Source of the DNA: Sphingobacterium sp.
GTDB lineage: Bacteria; Bacteroidota; Bacteroidia; Sphingobacteriales; Sphingobacteriaceae
NCBI GenBank assembly: GCA_030146225.1
Contig: JASLCA010000159.1
Coordinates: 1-19,147, forward strand
Length of the DNA stretch: 19,147 nt
Direction of reading: 5' to 3'
Positions within the stretch are counted from its first letter, which is position 1; each line of letters begins with the position of its first letter. Of this stretch, positions 1-6,619 are shown one piece after another. The notes under the pieces were generated by a model that saw only the letters and a program-made list of their open reading frames with translations, was not told the origin of the DNA and did no database searches. Both the position numbers and the translations under genes were made by a program.

Positions 1-321
1 TTTATATTTTGTACAATTGGGGAGGAATGGGGCTTTGTAGGCAGTGTTATTTTAGTTTCCATCTACCTAATTTTGCTTATACGCGTAATTAATATTGCCG
101 AAAGACAACGTACAGCATTCGCCAGGATTTATGCATATGGAGTAGCCTCCATCCTATTCTTCCACTTCTTTATAAACATCGGCATGACCATCGGGATAGT
201 ACCCGTAATTGGAATTCCACTTCCCTTTATCAGCTATGGAGGATCTTCCTTATGGAGCTTTACAATACTCTTGTTTATCCTACTCCGATTTGATTCAAGC
301 CGGAAGGGATTGAACAACTAA
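1..321 (+). CDS. rodA: RodA/FtsW-family SEDS glycosyltransferase, C-terminal fragment
   Basis: The reading frame is open from the first base of the window, so only the last ~106 residues are present and the start lies upstream. The fragment begins with a CTIGEEWGFVGS segment and contains GIPLPFISYGGSS, the conserved extracellular signature of SEDS peptidoglycan polymerases (RodA, FtsW). About three hydrophobic segments are visible, as expected for the last membrane helices. SEDS proteins polymerise lipid II together with a class B penicillin-binding protein. RodA (elongation) is preferred to FtsW from the overall look of the C-terminus, but without the N-terminus or upstream neighbours this is not certain. 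The TAA stop overlaps the stop of the convergent nucleoside phosphorylase gene by 4 bp, so there is no room for a separate terminator between them. Confidence 0.85.
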   Translation, partial: FIFCTIGEEWGFVGSVILVSIYLILLIRVINIAERQRTAFARIYAYGVASILFFHFFINIGMTIGIVPVIGIPLPFISYGGSSLWSFTILLFILLRFDSSRKGLNN

Positions 322-1172
322 ATACGCTCGAGCACATAGCGTATTGCATGATCCACAATTTCAGCAGGATTGGTAGAAAAGGAATCATTAACCCGACTGG
401 CTAAGATAGCATTGACCGACAAGGCATGATGTCCAAACATATTGGCTAAGGCATAGATCCCTGCGGTCTCCATCTCAAGGTTGGTAATAATACGTCCTTG
501 ACTCTGGAAAGAGCCTGCCCGTTGAATCAGGTCAGGATATACATTTACCGAGCGGACCGATCTACCTTGGGGGCCATAAAAGCCTGGCGCAGTCATAGTA
601 ATGCCCTTGGGCAAGTCCTGTGCAATCTGATCTAACAACTTCTTACTGGCACGCCCCACATAAGGCTTAAAGGTTAAGGTATCAAAATGGGCCTGTATCT
701 CTTCCCGCATAGCAAGCTCTTCATCGGTATAGGTTTTTACATAATATTGCATCAAGGCATCAAACCCAATTGCATACTCACTTACCAAGATAGTTCCCAT
801 CTTAATATTCCCCTGAATAGAGCCGGAAGTACCAATACGCACAACGTCCAAGGAAGTAAGTTCAGGCTTTAAAGTACGCGTTTCGAAATCAATATTTACA
901 AGCGCGTCCACCTCATTAAATACAATATCAATATTATCCGTACCAATCCCAGTGGATATAACGGAAATCCGCTTGCCATTTAAGCTCCCGGTATGGGTGA
1001 TAAACTCCCGCTTGCCCTTTTTAACCTCAATATGATCAAAATATTTAGAAACCTGCTCCACCCGATCAGGATCCCCTACAAAGATTATTGTAGTTGCTAA
1101 ATCTTCAGGAAGTAGGTTTAAGTGGTAGATACTACCATCTGGATTTAAAATTAATTCTGAATCTGCAATCAT
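318..1172 (-). CDS. udp: Nucleoside (uridine-type) phosphorylase
   Basis: Predicted 284-residue cytosolic enzyme of the PNP/UDP (NP-I) family, which splits a nucleoside with phosphate into free base and (deoxy)ribose-1-phosphate for pyrimidine salvage. Visible family motifs are GDPDR (33-37, phosphate/nucleoside pocket), GIGTDNIDI (75-83), RIGTSGSIQ (112-120, phosphate binding) and NLEMETAGIY (231-240, ribose binding). APGFYGPQGR (195-204) sits where the base-recognition segment of uridine phosphorylase lies. It is longer than E. coli Udp (about 253 residues) because of an N-terminal extension and a longer middle. It is the last gene of a minus-strand operon and its ATG overlaps the yigZ stop by 4 bp (ATGA), suggesting translational coupling. 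Substrate preference (uridine versus other nucleosides) cannot be settled from sequence alone. Confidence 0.85.
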   Translation of the reverse strand: MIADSELILNPDGSIYHLNLLPEDLATTIIFVGDPDRVEQVSKYFDHIEVKKGKREFITHTGSLNGKRISVISTGIGTDNIDIVFNEVDALVNIDFETRTLKPELTSLDVVRIGTSGSIQGNIKMGTILVSEYAIGFDALMQYYVKTYTDEELAMREEIQAHFDTLTFKPYVGRASKKLLDQIAQDLPKGITMTAPGFYGPQGRSVRSVNVYPDLIQRAGSFQSQGRIITNLEMETAGIYALANMFGHHALSVNAILASRVNDSFSTNPAEIVDHAIRYVLERI

Positions 1173-1786
1173 AAAGTCTGTATATAGCTGTAAAGAATTC
1201 CCTCAAGTTTGTCCAATTTTAGAACCACCTGATTTACTTGCATTTTTCGAATCTCCACGTCCATGGAGCAGTTATTGTCAAACTGTTGGTTTAAAATAAG
1301 TAAATTTTCTTCTTTTACCAAACGCATAACTGCATTCATCTGCAAATAATCAAATGTAATCCGGTAAATATCATTCACAGTCTTCTCCACAACAGTAGCC
1401 GAAGCCAAAGCTTCCTGCGTAGCCGTCTTATACGCATTGATCAAGCCGGGCACCCCCAACAAGGTTCCCCCAAAGTAGCGGACCACTACGACCAATATAT
1501 TGGTAATATCTTTGGAGAGCAGCACATTTAAAATAGGTCTGCCAGCAGTCCCAGAAGGCTCCCCATCATCATTAATGCGAAAGACCGTACGATCTGTACT
1601 CAGCCTATAAGCCCAGCAGTGATGCCTAGCCTTAGGATGTAGCGACTTAAGTTCCGCAATAATATCTTTCAACCTATCCGCATCCTTAAATGGATAAGCA
1701 TAGGCTACAAACTTACTCCCCTTATCCCTAAAGATCCCTTCTGAAGGCTCTTCAATCGTATAATAAACATCTTCAAATAAACTCAC
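1169..1786 (-). CDS. yigZ: YigZ/IMPACT family protein
   Basis: A 205-residue protein of the UPF0029/IMPACT family. The N-terminal Impact domain (about residues 15-125) carries the family's conserved RHHCWAY (54-60), NDDGEPSGTAGRPIL (72-86) and VRYFGGTLLGVPGLINAY (102-119). The rest (about 135-205) fits the ferredoxin-like DUF1949 domain found in bacterial YigZ members. Related eukaryotic IMPACT regulates the Gcn2 kinase; the bacterial role is poorly defined, with nucleic-acid or ribosome association suggested for the fold. The length matches the usual ~205 residues. It overlaps the upstream DMT transporter gene and the downstream phosphorylase gene by 4 bp each, so it is the middle gene of a tightly coupled trio. 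Confidence 0.9.
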   Translation of the reverse strand: MSLFEDVYYTIEEPSEGIFRDKGSKFVAYAYPFKDADRLKDIIAELKSLHPKARHHCWAYRLSTDRTVFRINDDGEPSGTAGRPILNVLLSKDITNILVVVVRYFGGTLLGVPGLINAYKTATQEALASATVVEKTVNDIYRITFDYLQMNAVMRLVKEENLLILNQQFDNNCSMDVEIRKMQVNQVVLKLDKLEGILYSYIQTL

Positions 1787-2637
1787 AGATACGCAATAAT
1801 TAATACAGAAATAACAGCTAGAAAAAGCCCCACCTTATTAAAGGCAGTCAGCCGCTCGGCAAAAAAGCTAACCCCAATTAGTGTGCCGAGCAATATAACA
1901 CCAATATTCATGCCTGTAAAGACCAGTGAAGGACTTTCTGGCAAAGCCCGATGCGCCTTCATATAAAATAGGATATTTCCAAAGTTAAACAAGCCCAAAA
2001 GCAGTCCCCAACCAAAAGATTTAAGGGGAAGACCTTCTTTCTTTACGATGGCTCTAAAGAGGATTAGCAAAAGCGTAAAAGCACCCGCCAAGGCAAATAC
2101 AAAAAACATAGAAAATGAATAAGGTACAGCCTGATACAAGGCGACCTTCTTAAACAGAATATCTATAATGCCCATTCCAAAGAACACCATAACCGCATAA
2201 AGCCAATTGGAAGAGCTCGCCCCATTCCCCTTGTGCCAGCTTATAGAAAACAAGATAGCAAACAAGCCAATGCCAATGCCAATCAATTTTACAGCTGCCA
2301 TATCCTCCCCAAATATAAAGTAGGCCGCAAGCAAGGGAATAAACAGCGACAATCGCTGCGCAATCTCTGTCTTCACGATGCCACTAAAAGTAATGGAATA
2401 ACCTATACACAGGAAGATAATAGGCAATAGGATCGCTAGAGGGAGATAAAGCCTCCAAGGCAATTGACTAATGGGAAGCTGCACTGCGGCCGGCGGAATA
2501 AACAAATAAGCTAAGCCCACAGCAATTAAGTAATTCCAAAAGATTAAATGCAGATGCTGATACCCCTTATTTTTAGCCAGCTTTAAAATCACCGACACCA
2601 GCACACTACAAAACACACTTATTAAGACGTACAACAT
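1783..2637 (-). CDS. EamA/DMT-superfamily membrane transporter
   Basis: A 284-residue, highly hydrophobic protein with about ten predicted membrane helices in two repeated halves of five, the layout of drug/metabolite transporter (EamA/RhaT-like) permeases of the inner membrane. The second half begins near residue 145 (NWLYAVMVFFGMGIIDILFK). SLVFTGMNIGVILLGTLIG near residues 237-255 resembles the end-of-domain helices of the family. The substrate cannot be read from sequence. It is the first gene of the minus-strand operon with yigZ and the nucleoside phosphorylase. Its neighbour invites the guess that it moves a nucleoside or base, but that is only inference. Confidence 0.8.
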   Translation of the reverse strand: MLYVLISVFCSVLVSVILKLAKNKGYQHLHLIFWNYLIAVGLAYLFIPPAAVQLPISQLPWRLYLPLAILLPIIFLCIGYSITFSGIVKTEIAQRLSLFIPLLAAYFIFGEDMAAVKLIGIGIGLFAILFSISWHKGNGASSSNWLYAVMVFFGMGIIDILFKKVALYQAVPYSFSMFFVFALAGAFTLLLILFRAIVKKEGLPLKSFGWGLLLGLFNFGNILFYMKAHRALPESPSLVFTGMNIGVILLGTLIGVSFFAERLTAFNKVGLFLAVISVLIIAYL

Positions 2638-3205
2638 ATTTAAAATCGAAATACTAAAATCAGCAATTTTACGAAAAATATAACAAATTCAATCAGCAGC
2701 CTAACCTTTATTGTGAAAGTCCAGTACCTAGCGCTTATCCTACCCCCAAGCTTAGCATAGATTTCTAGGAAGAACGATACCTCAGCCCTCCCCAGCCTTA
2801 AGAATTACCAAAAATACAGATCAATCGCTAAAGGCTTACTTATTTCAGCAAAATACAGGAGTAAAAATCATAATTTGAAAATCACAAAAACTTATAATGC
2901 CAAATTAAATGCAAAAAATAGAATAAAAAACACAACAAAATAACCTAAAAAAAACATTAAATTTTCAAGCAAAAACAACCCAAATTATACAATAAAAATA
3001 AGGATAAAAAAGTCATTTAATCGCCATTATCTAGCCTTAAAAAACATAAAATAAAATATAACATATTGTAAAAGAATAGATTATTATAAAACAGAAAGAA
3101 TTAGACAAGCTAAATAAACAGGCGTTTATAAGTGAATAATTAGCATAGAAAATCACTTAAAAATCAGCTATAAAAGATCAAAATTCAAATCTTTTTTAAA
3201 TTTAT
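2638..3205. other. AT-rich, gene-free divergent spacer
   Basis: About 570 bp between two divergent operons with no ORF of credible length, no tRNA and no convincing hairpin. From about 2860 to 3200 the + strand is strikingly rich in A and poor in G, including several runs of six or more A. A less AT-rich island at about 2710-2800 contains C-rich stretches (ctaccccc, cagccctccccagcc) but no ORF over about 15 codons that I would trust. It could hold a small RNA, a remnant or simply curved promoter DNA; I cannot tell which. Confidence 0.6.
2664..2692 (-). promoter_or_regulatory. Candidate promoter of the DMT-yigZ-udp operon
   Basis: On the minus strand a TTG (2692-2690) is followed after 18 bp by TAAAATTG (2671-2664), one mismatch from the Bacteroidota -7 element TAnnTTTG. 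It lies 27 bp upstream of the start codon at 2637. This is a weak match in an AT-rich stretch, so the call is tentative. Confidence 0.3.
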
Positions 3206-3237
3206 TTTGCATATATAAATTATATACTCTACATTTG
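3206..3237 (+). promoter_or_regulatory. Promoter of the aromatic amino acid operon
   Basis: TTTG (3206-3209) and a perfect TAnnTTTG element, TACATTTG (3230-3237), are separated by 20 bp. This fits the known Bacteroidota sigma consensus in sequence and spacing. Transcription would begin about 4-8 nt downstream (around 3241-3245), leaving a very short untranslated segment before the leader peptide start at 3256. The start site itself is predicted, not observed. Confidence 0.7.
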
Positions 3238-3255
3238 AGCCATAATGTTAGACAG

Positions 3256-3321
3256 ATGATGAAGTACACGACATATTTTTATTTTGGTTTCTTTTATTTT
3301 AACGATAAGAGCCGGGATTGA
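3256..3321 (+). CDS. pheL: Phe/Tyr-rich attenuator leader peptide of the pheA operon
   Basis: A 21-codon ORF starting ATGATG and ending TGA (3319-3321). Its first 15 residues read MMKYTTYFYFGFFYF: between codons 4 and 15 there are four Tyr and five Phe, 9 aromatic residues in 12 codons. Such a run just before an aromatic biosynthesis operon is the hallmark of a regulatory leader peptide whose translation speed reports charged tRNA levels. The last codons (AGC CGG GAT TGA) overlap the GCCGGGA strand of the predicted antiterminator, so a ribosome reaching the stop would mask it, while one stalled on the Tyr/Phe codons would leave it free. No Shine-Dalgarno is present, as is usual in this phylum. 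The peptide itself probably has no function. The name pheL is used by analogy with the proteobacterial pheA leader, without homology being claimed. Confidence 0.85.
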   Translation: MMKYTTYFYFGFFYFNDKSRD

Positions 3322-3356
3322 TATGTTTATACATAAGTAAACAAAAAAGTCCCGGC
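3311..3356 (+). promoter_or_regulatory. Antiterminator of the pheA attenuator
   Basis: GCCGGGA (3311-3317) is exactly complementary to TCCCGGC (3350-3356), giving a 7-bp G+C-rich stem. The intervening region can fold a small inner helix TATGT/ACATA (3322-3326 with 3331-3335) or GTTTA/TAAAC (3325-3329 with 3338-3342). The 3' arm is the same segment that forms the 5' arm of the terminator, so the two structures exclude each other. Expected logic: low charged Phe- or Tyr-tRNA stalls the leader ribosome, this hairpin forms and transcription reads through. Confidence 0.75.
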
Positions 3357-3375
3357 AGTGTCCGGGACTTTTTTT
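3343..3375 (+). terminator. Attenuator terminator upstream of pheA
   Basis: AAAAAAGTCCCGG (3343-3355) pairs with CCGGGACTTTTTT (3362-3374) around the six-base loop CAGTGT. The GTCCCGG/CCGGGAC core is followed by a seven-T tract (3369-3375). This is a canonical intrinsic terminator, placed after the leader peptide and 20 nt before the pheA ATG, so it can only act to stop the operon's own transcript early. Confidence 0.9.
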
Positions 3376-3394
3376 GTTTAAACCAAAAACGAAA

Positions 3395-4219
3395 ATGAAA
3401 ACAAAAATAGCTATACAAGGAGTCAAAGCATCTTTTCACGAAGAAGCTGCATTTAAATATTTTGGCGAAGACATTGAGACCATAGAGTGTGAGTCTTTCA
3501 AAAAGACTTGTGAAGTACTGAAACAAGGCAAAGCAGATTATGTGGTGATGGCGATTGAGAATTCAATTGCAGGCAGTATACTTCCAAACTACAATCTACT
3601 GCGGGATTATCGCTTCCATATTATTGGCGAAGTACATCTTAATATTCAGCAAAACTTATTGGCCCTGCCAGGTGTAAAGCTCTCGGACATTAAGTTTATA
3701 GAATCTCATCCAATAGCGATTAGACAATGTGATGAGTTTTTAGGAGACTACCCAGAATGGACCGTAAAAGAAGGCATGGACACAGCAGCCTGTGCCAAGG
3801 GGATTGCAGAGAACCAGCTGAAAAACACAGCTGCCATCGCAAGTGCTTTAGCTGCCAAGCTGTACGGCTTAAATATATTAGAAAGAAGGATTGAAACCAA
3901 TAAGAAGAATGCAACCCGTTTCCTAATTCTGGCCAATCAGGTGATTGAGCAGAAAAATGCAAACAAGGCATCCCTCTCCTTTCAAACAGGCAATGCTGTA
4001 GGCGCACTAGCAAGCGTATTACAATGTTTTGCAGAGCAAAACGTTAACCTCAGCAAAATTCAATCCATGCCCGTCGTAGGCAAACGCAATGAGTATGACT
4101 TCTACGTAGATGTGGAATGGAAAAAACAAACGGATTATGATGCCGCTATACGCAAGGTATTAAAGCATACCGTGAATTTCAATATTATGGGCGAATACAT
4201 TAAAAACGAAAAAGTATAA
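3395..4219 (+). CDS. pheA: Prephenate dehydratase, monofunctional, with ACT domain
   Basis: Converts prephenate to phenylpyruvate in phenylalanine biosynthesis. The 274-residue protein has a dehydratase domain (about 1-180) with ENSIAG (55-60), SHPIA (104-108), DTAACA (129-134) and the catalytic TRF (174-176). An ACT regulatory domain follows (about 192-270) with the GAL motif (203-205). The Phe-binding ESRP motif is replaced by QSMP (223-226), which could alter feedback inhibition. Unlike E. coli PheA there is no chorismate mutase domain; that activity is fused to the next gene product. I chose the ATG at 3395 (MKTKIAIQG). An upstream in-frame TTG at 3374 lies inside the terminator T-tract and is implausible. 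It is the first structural gene after the attenuator. Confidence 0.95.
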   Translation: MKTKIAIQGVKASFHEEAAFKYFGEDIETIECESFKKTCEVLKQGKADYVVMAIENSIAGSILPNYNLLRDYRFHIIGEVHLNIQQNLLALPGVKLSDIKFIESHPIAIRQCDEFLGDYPEWTVKEGMDTAACAKGIAENQLKNTAAIASALAAKLYGLNILERRIETNKKNATRFLILANQVIEQKNANKASLSFQTGNAVGALASVLQCFAEQNVNLSKIQSMPVVGKRNEYDFYVDVEWKKQTDYDAAIRKVLKHTVNFNIMGEYIKNEKV

Positions 4220-4257
4220 AATCAACAAACCTTATATACATTAAAAAAACACAAAAG

Positions 4258-5364
4258 ATGAAACATACATTAGATATCCTTCCCTTAAAATCTTGGTTAG
4301 ACACAGGTGACAAACCTTTGATTATTGCCGGTCCATGTAGTGCAGAGACTGAAGAACAAGTTGTATCCACAGCCCATCTTTTAGCAAATACAGGACGTGT
4401 AAATGTATTACGTGCAGGAATTTGGAAGCCAAGAACTCGTCCAGGAGAGTTTGAAGGCATAGGCAGTATTGGTCTAACTTGGTTAAAGCGAGCTAAAGAA
4501 GAGACGGGCTTACTGACAGCAACAGAAGTTGCTACAGCCAAGCATGTTGAAGAGGCATTAGCAGCAGGCATAGACATCCTTTGGGTTGGAGCGCGTTCAA
4601 CCGCAAATCCATTTACAGTACAAGAGATTGCAGATGCTTTAAAAGGCGTAGACGTTCCGGTATTTGTTAAAAACCCAGTAAACCCTGATCTTTCTTTATG
4701 GATTGGAGCATTAGAGCGTATCAATGGAGCAGGCATTAAGAAATTGGGCGCAATACATAGAGGCTTCTCCTCTTTCGAGAAGACAGCCTTCAGAAATGAG
4801 CCGATGTGGGATCTAGCCATTCAATTAAAATCTGCTTGTCCAGAATTGCCAATCTTAAATGATCCAAGTCATATCTGTGGCAATAGAGAATTGTTACCAT
4901 ACATCTCCCAGAAAGCTATGGACATGGATCAGCAAGGCCTTATTGTAGAGTCTCATATAGATCCTTCAGTAGCTTGGACTGATGCAAAACAACAGGTTAC
5001 CCCTGCTGCCTTGGTAGAGTTATTAGACAACCTATCGGTACGTCGTCCAGAGTCCAACAACCCAGCATTTGAAGATAAACTAGCAGAATTACGCCAGCAG
5101 ATTGACAAGTTGGATGACACCATCTTGAAACAGATTGGAGATCGTATGAAGATTGCTGAGAAAATAGGAGAATACAAGAGAGACAATAATGTAACCATCC
5201 TGCAAGTAAACCGTTGGGATGAGATTGTGGAAAAACGCCTACAACTCGCCCGAGCACTTTCCTTAAGTGATGATTTCGCGGCCAAATACTTAGAGCTCTT
5301 ACACCATGAATCTATTCGCAAGCAGAATGAGATTATGAATGCAAAAGCTGTTACGGAGGCGTAA
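4258..5364 (+). CDS. aroF: Bifunctional DAHP synthase / chorismate mutase
   Basis: A 368-residue fusion. Residues 1-260 are a DAHP synthase of the short KDO8PS-like type (type I beta), joining phosphoenolpyruvate and erythrose-4-phosphate at the entry to the shikimate pathway. Visible motifs are AGPCSAE (24-30, metal-binding Cys27), KPRTRP (57-62), GARS (111-114), KNP (138-140), IHRGFS (166-171) and DPSH (202-205). Residues ~270-360 are an AroQ-type chorismate mutase (LRQQIDKLDDTIL, then RMKIAEKIGEYK) that makes prephenate, the PheA substrate. In the fusion known from Prevotella the mutase domain confers allosteric control on the synthase; the same is likely here. The product thus links the first and a late step in one polypeptide. 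The stop overlaps aroA by 1 bp (TAATG). The gene symbol varies between annotations (aroF/aroG/aroA). Confidence 0.93.
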   Translation: MKHTLDILPLKSWLDTGDKPLIIAGPCSAETEEQVVSTAHLLANTGRVNVLRAGIWKPRTRPGEFEGIGSIGLTWLKRAKEETGLLTATEVATAKHVEEALAAGIDILWVGARSTANPFTVQEIADALKGVDVPVFVKNPVNPDLSLWIGALERINGAGIKKLGAIHRGFSSFEKTAFRNEPMWDLAIQLKSACPELPILNDPSHICGNRELLPYISQKAMDMDQQGLIVESHIDPSVAWTDAKQQVTPAALVELLDNLSVRRPESNNPAFEDKLAELRQQIDKLDDTILKQIGDRMKIAEKIGEYKRDNNVTILQVNRWDEIVEKRLQLARALSLSDDFAAKYLELLHHESIRKQNEIMNAKAVTEA

Positions 5365-5366
5365 TG
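5355..5366 (+). promoter_or_regulatory. Shine-Dalgarno-like GGAGG at the aroF/aroA junction
   Basis: GGAGG (5355-5359) lies 4 nt before the aroA ATG (5364-5366), itself fused to the upstream stop as TAATG. The overlap suggests reinitiation or coupling. It supports this ATG as the true start of aroA. Confidence 0.5.
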
Positions 5367-6614
5367 AACGAAAAAAGTATTCAGCTACAACAGTCTTCAA
5401 AAAAGATTAGTGGCAAGATTCAGCTGACTGGTTCTAAATCAGAAAGCAATCGCGCACTAATTATACAGGCCCTAAGCCATGGAGCTGTTCACATAGAAAA
5501 TCTATCCGAGGCTGCGGATACTGTAATTATGCAAAAAGCCTTGGCACAAGCCTTGGCGGCCTCCTCGGAGCCTACGCAGATTGATATTGGTCCCGCTGGA
5601 ACCGCAATGCGCTTTCTGACCTCCTTCTTGAACTTAGTTCCAGGAGAGTTTACCCTAACTGGTACAGAACGCATGCAATTACGGCCAATTGGGACACTTG
5701 TCGATGCTTTGCAAGCTCTAGGAACCGACATTCAGTACGAAAAGAAAGCCGGCTATCCACCTTTGAAAATCAAGGGTGGATTTAGCCAGCAAGCTGCTAC
5801 AATTCATATCCCAGGGGATATAAGTAGCCAGTATATCTCTTCCCTATTGCTGATTGCTGCATCCTTAGAACAAGGGCTCTGCCTCAATATTATAGGTGAA
5901 TTAACCTCCAAGCCCTATGTCAAGATGACCTTGGACATGCTTAAAGAAGCCGGTATAAGCCATACTTGGGAGGGAAATCAGATTCAGATTGCGCCACAAG
6001 AATTTCAAGCGGCAACCATCTATGTGGAACCAGATTGGAGCGCAGCCTCCTACTGGTATAGCATAGTAGCACTCTCGGACAATGGCAGCATACTCCTCCC
6101 AGGACTAAAAGCAAATAGTCTGCAAGGAGATATAGCCATAGTAGAGATAATGCAGCATTTTGGGGTTGAAAGTAGCTTTACAGCGGCCGGCTTAGCCCTG
6201 CAAAAAACAGATAAGAGCAGCAATCAGGTGCGCTTTGACTTTAAGGAATGTCCTGACCTTGCACAAACTGTTGTTGCCTTGGCTGCGGCAATAGGCCGTG
6301 ACATCTCGATTACAGGCGTGGAAACCTTAAAAATTAAAGAGACTGATCGCTTAGCTGCACTTAGAACTGAGATTGGCAAGTTTGGCGCCGAACTCATTCA
6401 GGAAGGGGAAGTTTATCATGTAAAAACTGCACAGGTACAGGCCCCCGCAGCACTTAGTTTTGACACCTACGAAGACCATAGGATGGCGATGGCATTTGCG
6501 CCCCTAGCCCTGATATTCAACAATGTAACCATAAATGAGCCCTTGGTTGTAGAAAAATCATATCCCCTATTTTGGGAACACCTGCAAGCGCAGGGTTTTA
6601 CGATAGGCTCATAA
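5364..6614 (+). CDS. aroA: 3-phosphoshikimate 1-carboxyvinyltransferase (EPSP synthase)
   Basis: Sixth enzyme of the shikimate pathway: transfers enolpyruvyl from PEP to shikimate-3-phosphate. Motifs in order are KSESNR (25-30), GPAGTAMRF (76-84), GTERMQLRPIG (100-110), GDISSQYISSLL (151-162), EPDWSAASYW (222-231), CPDLAQT (296-302, catalytic Asp298), KETDRL (325-330) and YEDHRMAM (369-376). At 416 residues it is slightly shorter than E. coli AroA (427). Compared with the E. coli NAGTAMRP loop, the Asn is Pro77 and the Pro is Phe84; this loop lines the PEP/glyphosate site. Translation is probably coupled to the preceding gene. A perfect 11-bp hairpin follows the stop before aroC. Confidence 0.95.
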   Translation: MNEKSIQLQQSSKKISGKIQLTGSKSESNRALIIQALSHGAVHIENLSEAADTVIMQKALAQALAASSEPTQIDIGPAGTAMRFLTSFLNLVPGEFTLTGTERMQLRPIGTLVDALQALGTDIQYEKKAGYPPLKIKGGFSQQAATIHIPGDISSQYISSLLLIAASLEQGLCLNIIGELTSKPYVKMTLDMLKEAGISHTWEGNQIQIAPQEFQAATIYVEPDWSAASYWYSIVALSDNGSILLPGLKANSLQGDIAIVEIMQHFGVESSFTAAGLALQKTDKSSNQVRFDFKECPDLAQTVVALAAAIGRDISITGVETLKIKETDRLAALRTEIGKFGAELIQEGEVYHVKTAQVQAPAALSFDTYEDHRMAMAFAPLALIFNNVTINEPLVVEKSYPLFWEHLQAQGFTIGS

Positions 6615-6619
6615 TCAAT

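Noticed and set aside
687..872. 61-codon plus-strand ORF within the nucleoside phosphorylase gene
   Set aside because: It lies wholly antisense to a well-supported gene and has no features of its own.
3374..3394. Earlier TTG start for pheA adding seven residues (FKPKTK region)
   Set aside because: The TTG lies in the T-tract of the attenuator terminator, and the ATG at 3395 gives the normal PheA N-terminus.
3229..3526. Two overlapping minus-strand ORFs of 65 and 75 codons
   Set aside because: They are antisense to the leader peptide, terminator and pheA start; their Phe/Ile-rich or Lys-poor composition reflects the AT-rich complement, with no promoter or family resemblance.
4200..4820. 206-codon minus-strand ORF inside the aroF gene
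   Set aside because: It is the antisense shadow of a clearly functional DAHP synthase and shows no domain.
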